From assembly GCA_030037405.1 (NCBI GenBank), contig JASHRK010000248.1:1-5960 (forward strand): a DNA stretch of 5,960 nt, read 5' to 3'. The position numbers and the translations under genes are program-made. This DNA is from Acidimicrobiales bacterium. GTDB taxonomy: Bacteria > Actinomycetota > Acidimicrobiia > Acidimicrobiales > Bog-793. This document shows positions 1-5,960 of the stretch, one piece after another. A model generated the notes under the pieces. The model did not search any database. It was not told where the DNA came from and was given only the letters and a program-made list of their open reading frames with translations. Each line of letters opens with the position of its first letter. Position 1 is the first letter of the stretch.

Positions 1-710
1 TGCTGGCGGGGTGGTCCTCGGGGTCGAAGTACCCGCTCCTCGGGTCGGTGCGGGCGAGCGCCCAGATGATCAGCTACGAGGCGGCGATGGGACTCGCCGT
101 CATCGCCGTCGTGCTCGAGACCCACTCGCTCTCGACGCGCTCCATCGTGGCGGCACAGGCGGCCCACTTCTGGGACTGGGGAGTGTTCCGCACCGGGATT
201 GTTCCCTTCATCATCTTCTGGATCGCCGTCACGGCCGAGCTCAACAGGCCTCCGTTCGATCTCGTCGAGGGCGAGCAGGAGCTCGTGGGCGGCTTCCACA
301 CGGAGTACTCCTCCATCCGTTTCGCCATGTTCTTCCTCGCCGAGTTCATGAACACGATCACGATGTCGGCCATCATGGTGACGCTGTTCTTCGGCGGGCC
401 CGACGGGCCGGGCTTCCACTTCCTCCGCTGGCTCTGGCCGATCCTCTGGTTCGCCGGCAAGACCTTCGTCTTCCTCTACATCTACATATGGATCCGGGCG
501 GCCCTCCCTCGGCTCCGCTACGACCAGCTCATGGACCTCGGGTGGAAGAGGCTGATCCCGCTCTCGCTCGGCTGGCTCCTCGTGATCGCCGGCGTCCTCA
601 TCTCGGCCGCCTGGGGCTTTGCCATCTTCGGCGGTTGCGTCGTGGCCGGCGTCCTCCTCTACCGAGCCCTCGCCGTCAGCCAGGCGCGACGAAAGCTGGA
701 GGCCGAATGA
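1..710 (+). CDS. nuoH: NADH-quinone oxidoreductase subunit H (3' part; start outside window)
   Basis: Membrane subunit at the junction of the peripheral and membrane arms of complex I; it forms much of the quinone-reduction chamber and the start of the proton path. The reading frame is open from base 3 and gives 235 residues before TGA at 708-710; the first two bases belong to the preceding codon. The fragment opens with GWSSGSKYPLLGSVRASAQ (residues 3-21), followed by ISYEAAMGLAV, a highly conserved NuoH/ND1 signature. The acidic loop AELNRPPFDLVEGEQELVGG (78-97) and TEYSS (100-104) is the classic quinone-site loop, with all its Glu/Asp residues kept. Hydrophobic membrane segments lie at about 28-42, 66-79, 107-130, 143-165 and 187-222. 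Family members are about 325-450 residues, so roughly a third to a half of the protein is missing upstream. The gene ends inside the nuoI start (ATGA), which fits an operon. Identity is near certain. Confidence 0.97.
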   Translation, partial: LAGWSSGSKYPLLGSVRASAQMISYEAAMGLAVIAVVLETHSLSTRSIVAAQAAHFWDWGVFRTGIVPFIIFWIAVTAELNRPPFDLVEGEQELVGGFHTEYSSIRFAMFFLAEFMNTITMSAIMVTLFFGGPDGPGFHFLRWLWPILWFAGKTFVFLYIYIWIRAALPRLRYDQLMDLGWKRLIPLSLGWLLVIAGVLISAAWGFAIFGGCVVAGVLLYRALAVSQARRKLEAE

Positions 711-1390
711 GCCTGCCCAGCTTCTTCGGCGGCTTCCGGGTCACCCTGCGGCAGGTGCTCGAGCCGCGGGTCACGCGCCAGTACCCGAAGGAGAAGCAGC
801 CGAAGCCGCCCCGCCTCCATGGCCGCCACGTCCTCAGCCGCTACGAGGACGGGATGGAGAAGTGCATCGGGTGCGAGCTCTGCGCGGCGGTCTGCCCGGC
901 CGACTGCATCTACGTCCGGGGGAAGGACAACCCGCCCGAGTCGCCCGTCTCGCCGGGCGAGCGCTACGGGTTCGTCTACGAGATCAACTACCTCCGCTGC
1001 ATCCACTGCGACCTTTGCGTCGAGGCGTGCCCGACCGAAGCCATCACGGAGTCGAAGATGTTCGAGTTCTCCTTCACCAGCCGTGCCGACGCCATCTACA
1101 CCCGCGAAGAGCTTCTCGTCGACGACGACGGGAGGCCGCAGAAGCTCCCCTGGGAGGACTGGCGCGAGGGGGACGACGAGCACACCTCCGGCTGGATGCG
1201 GGCGACGGCGCCGGCCGGCTCAGCCGCCTACGAAGGGCAGGTGCAGTGGTCGGGCGAGCTCGGCTACGGGGTAAGGACGCCCGAGGGGGGCCAGAGCGGG
1301 CGGCGCGACGACTCCCGGACGGGGAACATCTCGATACGTGCCGTCGAGGCAACGAAGATCCCGCGTCGGGCAGGGGGGAAGGTGATCTGA
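707..1390 (+). CDS. nuoI: NADH-quinone oxidoreductase subunit I (2x[4Fe-4S] ferredoxin-like)
   Basis: 227-residue iron-sulphur subunit that carries electrons through clusters N6a and N6b from the peripheral arm towards N2 and quinone, on the cytoplasmic face of the membrane. Two ferredoxin motifs are complete: CIGCELCAAVCP with C53, C56, C59 and C63, and CIHCDLCVEACP with C98, C101, C104 and C108. In this family the fourth cysteine of each motif ligates the cluster of the other. The N-terminal helix (about 1-25, with LPSFFGGFRVTLRQ) is the usual membrane-surface anchor, and the YPKEKQP segment is typical of NuoI. The start is ATG 707, overlapping the nuoH stop by 4 bases, with GGAGG at 698-702 four bases upstream. 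The C-terminus from about residue 140 is hydrophilic and longer than in the 180-residue E. coli protein. Its last ~38 residues are Arg/Gly-rich and look unstructured. Such extensions are known in actinobacterial NuoI, but this exact tail I do not recognise. Confidence 0.97.
   Translation: MSLPSFFGGFRVTLRQVLEPRVTRQYPKEKQPKPPRLHGRHVLSRYEDGMEKCIGCELCAAVCPADCIYVRGKDNPPESPVSPGERYGFVYEINYLRCIHCDLCVEACPTEAITESKMFEFSFTSRADAIYTREELLVDDDGRPQKLPWEDWREGDDEHTSGWMRATAPAGSAAYEGQVQWSGELGYGVRTPEGGQSGRRDDSRTGNISIRAVEATKIPRRAGGKVI
1380..1387 (+). promoter_or_regulatory. Extended Shine-Dalgarno of nuoJ
   Basis: AGGTGATC lies inside the last codons of nuoI and is an eight-base uninterrupted complement to the usual 3' end of bacterial 16S rRNA (the GATCACCT part). 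The AGG core ends 7 bases before ATG 1390. It supports the chosen nuoJ start and strong re-initiation after nuoI. The complementarity rests on the general 16S tail, as this organism's rRNA is not in the window. Confidence 0.7.
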
Positions 1391-1992
1391 TGCTCCATCC
1401 CATCGTCGCGTCGGCGACGATCCCCGACGCCCTCACCTTCGCGATCGCCGCCGTCATCTCCGTCATCGGGGCTCTTGGCGTCGTGCTCTCGCGTAACCCG
1501 GTCCACTCGGCCCTCATGCTCATCATGACGCTTTTCGGCGTCGCGGTCCTCTTCGTCGAGGAGGACGCCCAGTTCCTCGCGGCAGTGCAGGTGATCGTCT
1601 ACGCCGGGGCGATCGTCGTCCTCTTCCTCTTCGTCATCATGCTGCTCGGAGTCGACCGGGAGGAGTCGCTCAAAGCCGAGCCCCTGCCTGCCCAGCGTTA
1701 CCTCGCGCCCCTGCTCGGCATCCTCGCGCTCGTCGAGGTGGTCCTCCTTGCCCGCGGCCGCTGGCCGACGGGGGCGCACTCGGTGGCAGGGCGGGCGGAG
1801 GGCACCGGGCACACCAACATCTACCTGCTCGGAAGGTCGCTGTTCACCACCTATCTCCTCCCCTTCGAGATCACCTCGGCGCTCCTCGTCATCGCCGTGA
1901 TCGGTGCCGTCCTCCTCGCGAGGAGGCCGAGACGGGAGGCGACGGTTCAGGACGAAGAGGCGGCGACCGAGCTGGAAGGAGCCGATCGATGA
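1390..1992 (+). CDS. nuoJ: NADH-quinone oxidoreductase subunit J
   Basis: 200-residue hydrophobic subunit (ND6 family) between NuoH and NuoK. One of its helices is known to change between regular and pi-bulge forms during complex I turnover. The sequence shows about five membrane segments (roughly 13-34, 37-55, 62-88, 104-121 and 158-177). The family core is clear: SRNPVHSALMLI at 35-46 and QVIVYAGAIVVLFLFVIML at 67-85, where YAGAI is the flexible pi-bulge helix. A loop of about 35 residues (122-157) separates the fourth and fifth segments, and a charged acidic tail (178-200) follows the last helix. Length is close to E. coli NuoJ (184). The ATG at 1390 shares one base with the nuoI stop (TGATG), and a long Shine-Dalgarno match lies just upstream, so the start is well supported. 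Confidence 0.96.
   Translation: MLHPIVASATIPDALTFAIAAVISVIGALGVVLSRNPVHSALMLIMTLFGVAVLFVEEDAQFLAAVQVIVYAGAIVVLFLFVIMLLGVDREESLKAEPLPAQRYLAPLLGILALVEVVLLARGRWPTGAHSVAGRAEGTGHTNIYLLGRSLFTTYLLPFEITSALLVIAVIGAVLLARRPRREATVQDEEAATELEGADR
1976..1981 (+). promoter_or_regulatory. Ribosome binding site of nuoK
   Basis: AAGGAG, within the nuoJ 3' end, is spaced 7 bases from ATG 1989. It fixes the nuoK start at the ATGA overlap. Confidence 0.7.
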
Positions 1993-2294
1993 GCATCCCT
2001 GGCAGCTTCTATCTCACCTTGTCGGTCGTGCTCTTCTCGATCGGCGCCATCGGCCTCCTCGTGCGCCGCAACGTCCTCGTGATGTTCATGTGCGTCGAGC
2101 TCATGCTGAACGCCGCCAATCTCGCCTTCGTCACCTTCGCCAGGGAGCTCAACGACATCGGTGGCCAGGTCGTCGTCTTCTTCGTCCTCGTCGTGGCGGC
2201 AGCCGAGGTCGTGGTGGGCCTGGGCATCATCGTCGCCATCTTCCGCCGCCGCGTTGGCGCGACGGCCGACGACATCCACGTGCTGAAGGGCTGA
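1989..2294 (+). CDS. nuoK: NADH-quinone oxidoreductase subunit K
   Basis: 101-residue, three-helix membrane subunit (ND4L; related to MrpC) that carries part of the hydrophilic axis linking the quinone site to the antiporter-like pumps. Length matches the family (E. coli 100). Two buried glutamates essential for pumping in E. coli (E36 and E72) are present as E37 in CVELMLNAANL and E73 in AAEVVVGLGI. Hydrophobic helices lie at about 7-24, 28-50 and 60-85. The ATG at 1989 overlaps the nuoJ stop by 4 bases (ATGA), and AAGGAG at 1976-1981 sits 7 bases upstream. The TGA at 2292-2294 is followed by the only gap between genes in the window. I see no truncation or missing residue. Confidence 0.97.
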   Translation: MSIPGSFYLTLSVVLFSIGAIGLLVRRNVLVMFMCVELMLNAANLAFVTFARELNDIGGQVVVFFVLVVAAAEVVVGLGIIVAIFRRRVGATADDIHVLKG

Positions 2295-2312
2295 GCGACG
2301 ACGTGATCCACG
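2267..2312 (+). repeat. Short imperfect direct repeat spanning the nuoK-nuoL junction
   Basis: CGACGACATCCACG at 2267-2280 recurs at 2296-2312 as CGACGAC, an inserted GTG, then ATCCACG. The inserted GTG is the nuoL start codon. The two copies read Asp-Asp-Ile-His in nuoK and Asp-Asp-Val-Ile-His across the nuoL start. The match is clear in the sequence; whether it means anything is unknown, and chance is plausible in DNA with such biased codon use. Confidence 0.45.
2285..2290 (+). promoter_or_regulatory. Probable weak ribosome binding site of nuoL
   Basis: GAAGGG at the end of nuoK is the only purine-rich match before GTG 2303. It is 12 bases away, longer than the 4-7 bases seen at the other junctions. 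It supports GTG 2303 but suggests weaker independent initiation, or dependence on ribosomes finishing nuoK 8 bases earlier. Confidence 0.5.
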
Positions 2313-4222
2313 CCGCCTTCCTTATCCCCCTCTTCCCTCTCGCCGGCTTCGCCGTCCTTGCCGCCTGCGGGAGAAGGCTCGGCAACCCGCTCGCCGGCTG
2401 GCTGGCGACCGCCATGGTGGCGGCGAGCTTCGTCGTGACCGTGATCGTCTTCGCGGGGTTGTTCGAGAGCTCGTCGCACCACCGCAGCTTCACCCAGACC
2501 TGGTGGACCTGGTTCTCGGTCGACCGCCTGCACGTGACGGCGAGCATTCTCGTCGACCCGCTCTCGATGACGATGGCGCTTTTCGTCACCGGCGTGAGCG
2601 CTCTCATCCACCTCTACTCGATCGGCTACATGGAGCACGACGGCCAGTTCCCGAAGTTCTTCGTCTACATGAACCTCTTCGTCTTCTCGATGCTGATCCT
2701 CGTGCTCGGAGGCAGCTTCCTCATGACCTTCCTCGGCTGGGAGGGCGTCGGCGTCTGCTCGTACTTCCTCATCTCCTTCTGGTTCGACCGGCCGAGCGCG
2801 GCGAGCGCCGGCAAGAAGGCGATGATCTACAACCGCATCGGCGATGCCGGCTTCCTCCTCGCCATGTTCCTCATCTTCGAGCGCACAGGGTCGCTCCAGT
2901 ACGAGACCGTCTTCGCGAGGCTCGGGCACGTTGGCACCGGGTCGCTCACGGCGATCGCCCTTCTTCTGTTCCTCGGCGCCGTCGGCAAGTCGGCGCAGCT
3001 TCCTCTCTACCCGTGGCTCGCCGACGCCATGGAGGGCCCGACGCCCGTGTCTGCTCTCATCCACGCTGCCACGATGGTGACCGCCGGTGTCTACCTCATG
3101 TGCCGCATCAACCCGATCCTCTACCGGGCGCCGGACGCCGCCCACGTCGTGGCGATCATCGGAGGGGTGACGGCGTTCCTCGGGGCGACGATCGCCTGCG
3201 CCCAGAGAGACATAAAGAAGATCCTCGCCTACTCGACGATCTCCCAGCTCGGGTACATGTTCATGGCGGCCGGCGTCGGTGCCTACGTGGCAGCGGTCTT
3301 CCTCATGCTGACGCACGCCTTCTACAAGGCGCTCTTGTTCCTCGGCGCCGGATCGGTGATCCACGCCATGGACGACGAGCAGGACACCAAGCTCATGGGT
3401 GGGCTGCGCAGGATCATGCCGATCACATCGGTGACGTTTCTCATCGCCTGGCTCTCCATCGGCGGGTTCCCGCCCTTCTCCGGGTTCTGGTCAAAGGGCG
3501 AGGTGCTCTTGAACGCCTACGGCTTCAGCCCTCTTCTCTACGCTCTCGGCGCCCTCACGGCCGTCCTCACGGCCTACTACCTCGGTCGCTGCTACATGCT
3601 CGTCTTCTCCGGCCAGGCCCGGTGGACGGAGGCTCGCCGGAGCGGCGACGGTCACGGCCACGGCTCGGGCGGCGAGGCGCTGCACCCCCACGACCCGAGC
3701 TGGGTGATGACCGCCCCGCTCGTCGTGCTCGCCTTCTGCTCAGTCTTCGCCGGCTTCATCGACCTGCCCTTCCATCCAGACCTCGTCTTCCTCGAGCGCT
3801 GGCTGAGCCCGGTCCTCGGCGACAGGCTCTTCTCGCATCACTTCACGGCCTCGACGGAGATCCTCTTCGGGGTCGTCGACGGCGTGCTCGCGGCACTCGG
3901 GATCGCCATTGCCGTGAGCTTGTGGCGCACGGCGGTGAACCGGAGGGAGGTCGAGCCGGCGTTCTTGCAGAGGGCCTGGTACATCGACTGGAGCTATGAC
4001 CGCCTCATCGCCCGTGGGTCGACTCTTTTTGCCGGGTTCGCCTCAGCCGTCGTCGAGACGAGGGTCATAGACGGCGCCGTGAACGGGGTCGCCCTCATCG
4101 CCCGGTCGGCGGGCGGGGCGCTGCGGCGAGCACAGACCGGGTACGTCCGCAACTATGCCCTCGGGGTGATGGCCGGTCTCGTCGTCCTTCTCGCCTACGT
4201 CCTGTCGAGGGCGTTCTCGTGA
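2303..4222 (+). CDS. nuoL: NADH-quinone oxidoreductase subunit L (distal antiporter-like proton pump)
   Basis: 639-residue pump subunit (ND5; MrpA/MrpD-like) at the far end of the membrane arm, with the lateral helix that runs back along the arm. Key residues match those studied in E. coli: E147 in GWEGVGVCSYFLISF (TM5), K229 in GAVGKSAQLP (TM7), H254 in SALIHAATMVTAG (TM8), K342 in HAFYKALLFLGAG (TM11) and K398 in SGFWSKGEVL (TM12). A His/Gly-rich cytosolic-type loop (about 445-463, with HGHG and HPH) lies between late helices. An amphipathic stretch at about 543-612 corresponds to the lateral helix, and 617-636 is the terminal anchor. E. coli NuoL has 613 residues. I chose GTG 2303 because the first helix (IHAAFLIPLFPLAGFAVLA) begins directly after it and the next in-frame Met is at residue 38, beyond that helix. 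The reading frame is also open upstream through nuoK, but that stretch does not resemble NuoL. Confidence 0.97.
   Translation: MIHAAFLIPLFPLAGFAVLAACGRRLGNPLAGWLATAMVAASFVVTVIVFAGLFESSSHHRSFTQTWWTWFSVDRLHVTASILVDPLSMTMALFVTGVSALIHLYSIGYMEHDGQFPKFFVYMNLFVFSMLILVLGGSFLMTFLGWEGVGVCSYFLISFWFDRPSAASAGKKAMIYNRIGDAGFLLAMFLIFERTGSLQYETVFARLGHVGTGSLTAIALLLFLGAVGKSAQLPLYPWLADAMEGPTPVSALIHAATMVTAGVYLMCRINPILYRAPDAAHVVAIIGGVTAFLGATIACAQRDIKKILAYSTISQLGYMFMAAGVGAYVAAVFLMLTHAFYKALLFLGAGSVIHAMDDEQDTKLMGGLRRIMPITSVTFLIAWLSIGGFPPFSGFWSKGEVLLNAYGFSPLLYALGALTAVLTAYYLGRCYMLVFSGQARWTEARRSGDGHGHGSGGEALHPHDPSWVMTAPLVVLAFCSVFAGFIDLPFHPDLVFLERWLSPVLGDRLFSHHFTASTEILFGVVDGVLAALGIAIAVSLWRTAVNRREVEPAFLQRAWYIDWSYDRLIARGSTLFAGFASAVVETRVIDGAVNGVALIARSAGGALRRAQTGYVRNYALGVMAGLVVLLAYVLSRAFS
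4207..4211 (+). promoter_or_regulatory. Ribosome binding site of nuoM
   Basis: GAGGG, within the last codons of nuoL, is 7 bases before GTG 4219. It supports a GTG start in the absence of any usable ATG before the first membrane helix. Confidence 0.55.
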
Positions 4223-5835
4223 ACCCCGCCTTTCCCTTCCTCACGGTGCTCGTGCTCCTGCCGGCAGGAGCAGCGCTCGTCGTTGCCGCCGTCCCCAGCA
4301 GCGCGCGCCTGGCCGTCCGTGCCGTCGGGCTTGCGGGCTCTCTCGCCACCCTGGGCTTCGCCATCGCCACCACCGTCGAGTTCAGCGGAGGTCGGGGCAC
4401 CTTCCAGATGGTCTCGGTCCATCCCTGGATCTCGTCGCTCGGCATCTCGTGGTCGCTCGGCATCGACGGCATCTCTCTTTTCCTCGTGCTCATGACGACG
4501 GTGCTCTTCCCCGTGGCATTCGCCGCCGCGGGAGACCAGAGCTGCGACAAGTCCTTCGTCGCCTGGATGCTCGTCCTCGAGGCCGCCTGCATCGGCAGCT
4601 TCCTCTCCCTCGACGTGCTCATCTTCTTCCTCTTCTTCGAGCTGACGCTCGTGCCCGTCTACTTCCTCATCTCCGGCTGGGGCCACGAGCGGCGCGGCTA
4701 CGCGGCGACGAAGTTCTTCCTCTACACCCTTGCGGCCTCGGCCTTCCTCCTCGTCGGCATCCTCGCCCTCGTCGCCATTCACGCCAACGAGACGGGCGTC
4801 ACCACCTTCGACGTACGCCAGCTGGCGAGCACGCGCCTGTCGGGGACCGAAGGAGTCGTGCTCCTCCTCGCCTTCACCGCCGCTTTCGCCGTCAAGGCGC
4901 CCATCTTCCCCTTCCACACCTGGTCGCCCGACGCATACCGGGAGTCGCCTGCCGCCGGTGCCGTCGTCCTCGCCGGCGTCATGGCCAAGCTCGGGACCTA
5001 CGGCATCGTGCGCTTCGACCTCGAGCTCTTCCCGAGAGCCGTCGTCACCCTGGCGCCGCTGATCCTCACGCTCGGGGTCATCGGCATCATCTACGGCGGC
5101 ATCGTGGCGGCCGTCCAGCGCGATCTGAAACGCCTCGTCGCCTACTCCTCTCTCGCCCACATCGGCTTCATCGTCGTCGGGGCCTTCGCCCTCACGGGCC
5201 CGGCGCTCTCGGGGGCGGTGCTCCAGATGGTGAACCACGGGATCTACACGGCGGCCCTGTTTCTTCTCATCGCCATGATCTACAAGCGGCTCGGGTCCTT
5301 CTCGACGGCCGACCTCACCGGCCTCCAGTCGAAGGCACCCGTGCTGGCGGGCGTGTTCACGGTCACGATGCTCGCCTCGATCGGCGTTCCCGGCCTTAAC
5401 GGCTTCGTCGGGGAGTTCCTCATCCTCTCGGGCACCTTCCTTACCCATCGATGGTGGGCGGTGGTCGCCACGGCCGGCGTCGTCCTCGCCGCCGTCTACC
5501 TGCTCTGGGCCTACCAGCAGGTGTTCCACGGCGTGCCGACCGATCGGGAGGCGGCCTTCACGGAGATGACCTGGCGAGAAGGGCTCTACATGGCGCCCCT
5601 CGTGGCCATCATCGTCTTCCTCGGCGTCTTCCCCGGCCCTGTGCTCAGCCGGATCACTCCCTCTGTCGACCGGCTGCTCGAGCATGTCGAAGCAGTCGCC
5701 CACCCGAGGGTTCCTGCCCTCGGCAGGCCAGAGCGGGCGAGCACTTTGAGCGTCCGGGTCGGGACGGCCGAATATCGAGCCACCCGCGGAGGGGTCAAGG
5801 CGGCGGAAGCGAACCGGCCGGAGGCGGGCAAGTGA
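4219..5835 (+). CDS. nuoM: NADH-quinone oxidoreductase subunit M (antiporter-like proton pump)
   Basis: 538-residue ND4/MrpD-like proton channel that sits between NuoL and NuoN in the membrane arm. The conserved pump residues are present: E141 in FFELTLVPVYFLISGWG (TM5), K226 in FAVKAPIFPFHTW (TM7), K257 in AGVMAKLGTYGIVRF (TM8), H340 in VNHGIYTAALF, and E399 in GLNGFVGEFLIL (TM12). They align with E. coli E144, K234, K265, H348 and E407. The TM7-TM8 loop reads HTWSPDAYRESP rather than the commoner HTWLPDAH-type sequence. The last ~50 residues (from about 488) are hydrophilic and Arg/Ala-rich, making the protein longer than E. coli NuoM (509). The GTG start at 4219 overlaps the nuoL stop by 4 bases (GTGA). 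The first internal Met is residue 64, past the first helix, so GTG is the only sensible start. No frameshift is seen. Confidence 0.97.
   Translation: MNPAFPFLTVLVLLPAGAALVVAAVPSSARLAVRAVGLAGSLATLGFAIATTVEFSGGRGTFQMVSVHPWISSLGISWSLGIDGISLFLVLMTTVLFPVAFAAAGDQSCDKSFVAWMLVLEAACIGSFLSLDVLIFFLFFELTLVPVYFLISGWGHERRGYAATKFFLYTLAASAFLLVGILALVAIHANETGVTTFDVRQLASTRLSGTEGVVLLLAFTAAFAVKAPIFPFHTWSPDAYRESPAAGAVVLAGVMAKLGTYGIVRFDLELFPRAVVTLAPLILTLGVIGIIYGGIVAAVQRDLKRLVAYSSLAHIGFIVVGAFALTGPALSGAVLQMVNHGIYTAALFLLIAMIYKRLGSFSTADLTGLQSKAPVLAGVFTVTMLASIGVPGLNGFVGEFLILSGTFLTHRWWAVVATAGVVLAAVYLLWAYQQVFHGVPTDREAAFTEMTWREGLYMAPLVAIIVFLGVFPGPVLSRITPSVDRLLEHVEAVAHPRVPALGRPERASTLSVRVGTAEYRATRGGVKAAEANRPEAGK
5820..5824 (+). 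promoter_or_regulatory. Ribosome binding site of nuoN
   Basis: GGAGG in the nuoM 3' end is 7 bases before GTG 5832. It favours this start over the downstream in-frame GTG at 5874. Confidence 0.65.
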
Positions 5836-5960
5836 GCGGGTCCGGCCTTCTCGGTGCCGCCAGCGGCTTCAGCGTGCCGCACATCGACTACACGGCCCTC
5901 CTCCCCGAGCTCGTCATGATCGGCGGCGCGCTCGTGCTCCTGATGGCGGGGGCGCTCACG
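5832..5960 (+). CDS. nuoN: NADH-quinone oxidoreductase subunit N (5' end; continues beyond window)
   Basis: Only the first 43 codons are in the window. NuoN (ND2 family) is the third antiporter-like pump subunit, adjacent to NuoK in the membrane arm. The visible part reads HIDYTALLPELVMIGGALVL (17-36), which matches the typical NuoN start, where an acidic/aromatic patch followed by LLPE leads into the first helix. Position directly after nuoM supports the call, since nuoN is normally the last gene of the nuo cluster. The GTG at 5832 overlaps the nuoM stop by 4 bases (GTGA) and has GGAGG seven bases upstream. A later in-frame GTG at 5874 (Val-Pro-His-Ile-Asp) would give a shorter N-terminus closer to many homologues, but lacks as clear a ribosome site. 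The pump residues lie outside the window and cannot be checked. Confidence 0.93.
   Translation, partial: MSGSGLLGAASGFSVPHIDYTALLPELVMIGGALVLLMAGALT

Noticed and set aside
11..706. Upstream extension of the nuoI frame through nuoH
   Set aside because: The frame is open to base 11 but its translation is Arg/Pro/His-rich nonsense. NuoI homology begins at ATG 707, which has a good ribosome site and the ATGA overlap.
1904..2302. Upstream extension of the nuoL frame through nuoJ and nuoK
   Set aside because: The N-terminal 133 codons read as shadow of nuoJ/nuoK, and the NuoL first helix begins right after GTG 2303.
2302..2312. Possible hairpin CGTG-ATC-CACG at the nuoL start
   Set aside because: Only four base pairs with a three-base loop, and flanking bases do not extend it. 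Too weak to call a regulatory structure.
2009..3364. 451-codon open frame on the - strand opposite nuoK and nuoL
   Set aside because: Same antisense artefact: low-complexity charged product, no recognisable family, no promoter or ribosome site of its own visible, and it covers two well-supported genes.
2503..3999. 498-codon alternative + frame inside nuoL
   Set aside because: Arg/Pro/His-rich out-of-frame translation of nuoL, typical of high-GC DNA in which stop codons are rare. The nuoL frame carries all the conserved residues.
4195..5703. 502-codon open frame on the - strand opposite nuoM
   Set aside because: It is the antisense shadow of GC-rich, membrane-protein codons: the product is packed with Glu, Asp, His, Arg and Gly, has no domain I recognise, and lies wholly over a clear nuoM gene.
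1..5960. Search for a novel system, mobile element, CRISPR array, RNA gene or terminator
   Set aside because: Every stretch is accounted for by nuo coding sequence, with at most 8 bases between genes. No inverted repeats with T-runs, tRNA-like cloverleaf, spaced repeats or transposase motifs were seen.

Overview
The window is a contiguous piece of a nuo operon encoding the membrane arm and the ferredoxin-like subunit of proton-pumping NADH:quinone oxidoreductase (respiratory complex I, NDH-1). All seven genes are on the + strand in the standard bacterial order: nuoH (3' part), nuoI, nuoJ, nuoK, nuoL, nuoM, nuoN (5' end only). The base composition is strongly GC-rich, with third codon positions dominated by C and G. 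Together with NuoI's hydrophilic C-terminal extension, this suggests a high-GC actinobacterium, perhaps of the Acidimicrobiia or a related lineage. That placement is inference; nothing here proves the taxon.

Layout: 1-710 carries the last 235 codons of nuoH, the quinone-site membrane subunit. 707-1390 is nuoI (two 4Fe-4S clusters), 1390-1992 is nuoJ, 1989-2294 is nuoK, 2303-4222 is nuoL, 4219-5835 is nuoM, and nuoN starts at 5832 and runs off the end. There is essentially no non-coding DNA. Neighbouring genes overlap by 1-4 bases, except for an 8-base gap between nuoK and nuoL. No promoter, terminator, RNA gene, mobile element, CRISPR array or long repeat is visible. The first three complete genes start with ATG, while the three antiporter-like subunits nuoL, nuoM and nuoN start with GTG.

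How the genes work together: NuoI wires electrons from the peripheral arm (encoded outside the window) to quinone, which is reduced at the interface with NuoH. NuoJ and NuoK link that site to the pump modules. NuoL, NuoM and NuoN are Mrp-antiporter-like proton channels. The key charged residues and iron-sulphur cysteines I could check are all present in NuoI, NuoK, NuoL and NuoM, so the locus looks intact and functional.

I found no undescribed system. The items worth a second look are small: a motif departure in NuoM, extended hydrophilic tails on NuoI and NuoM, the overlap and GTG-start pattern, and a short direct repeat around the nuoL start.
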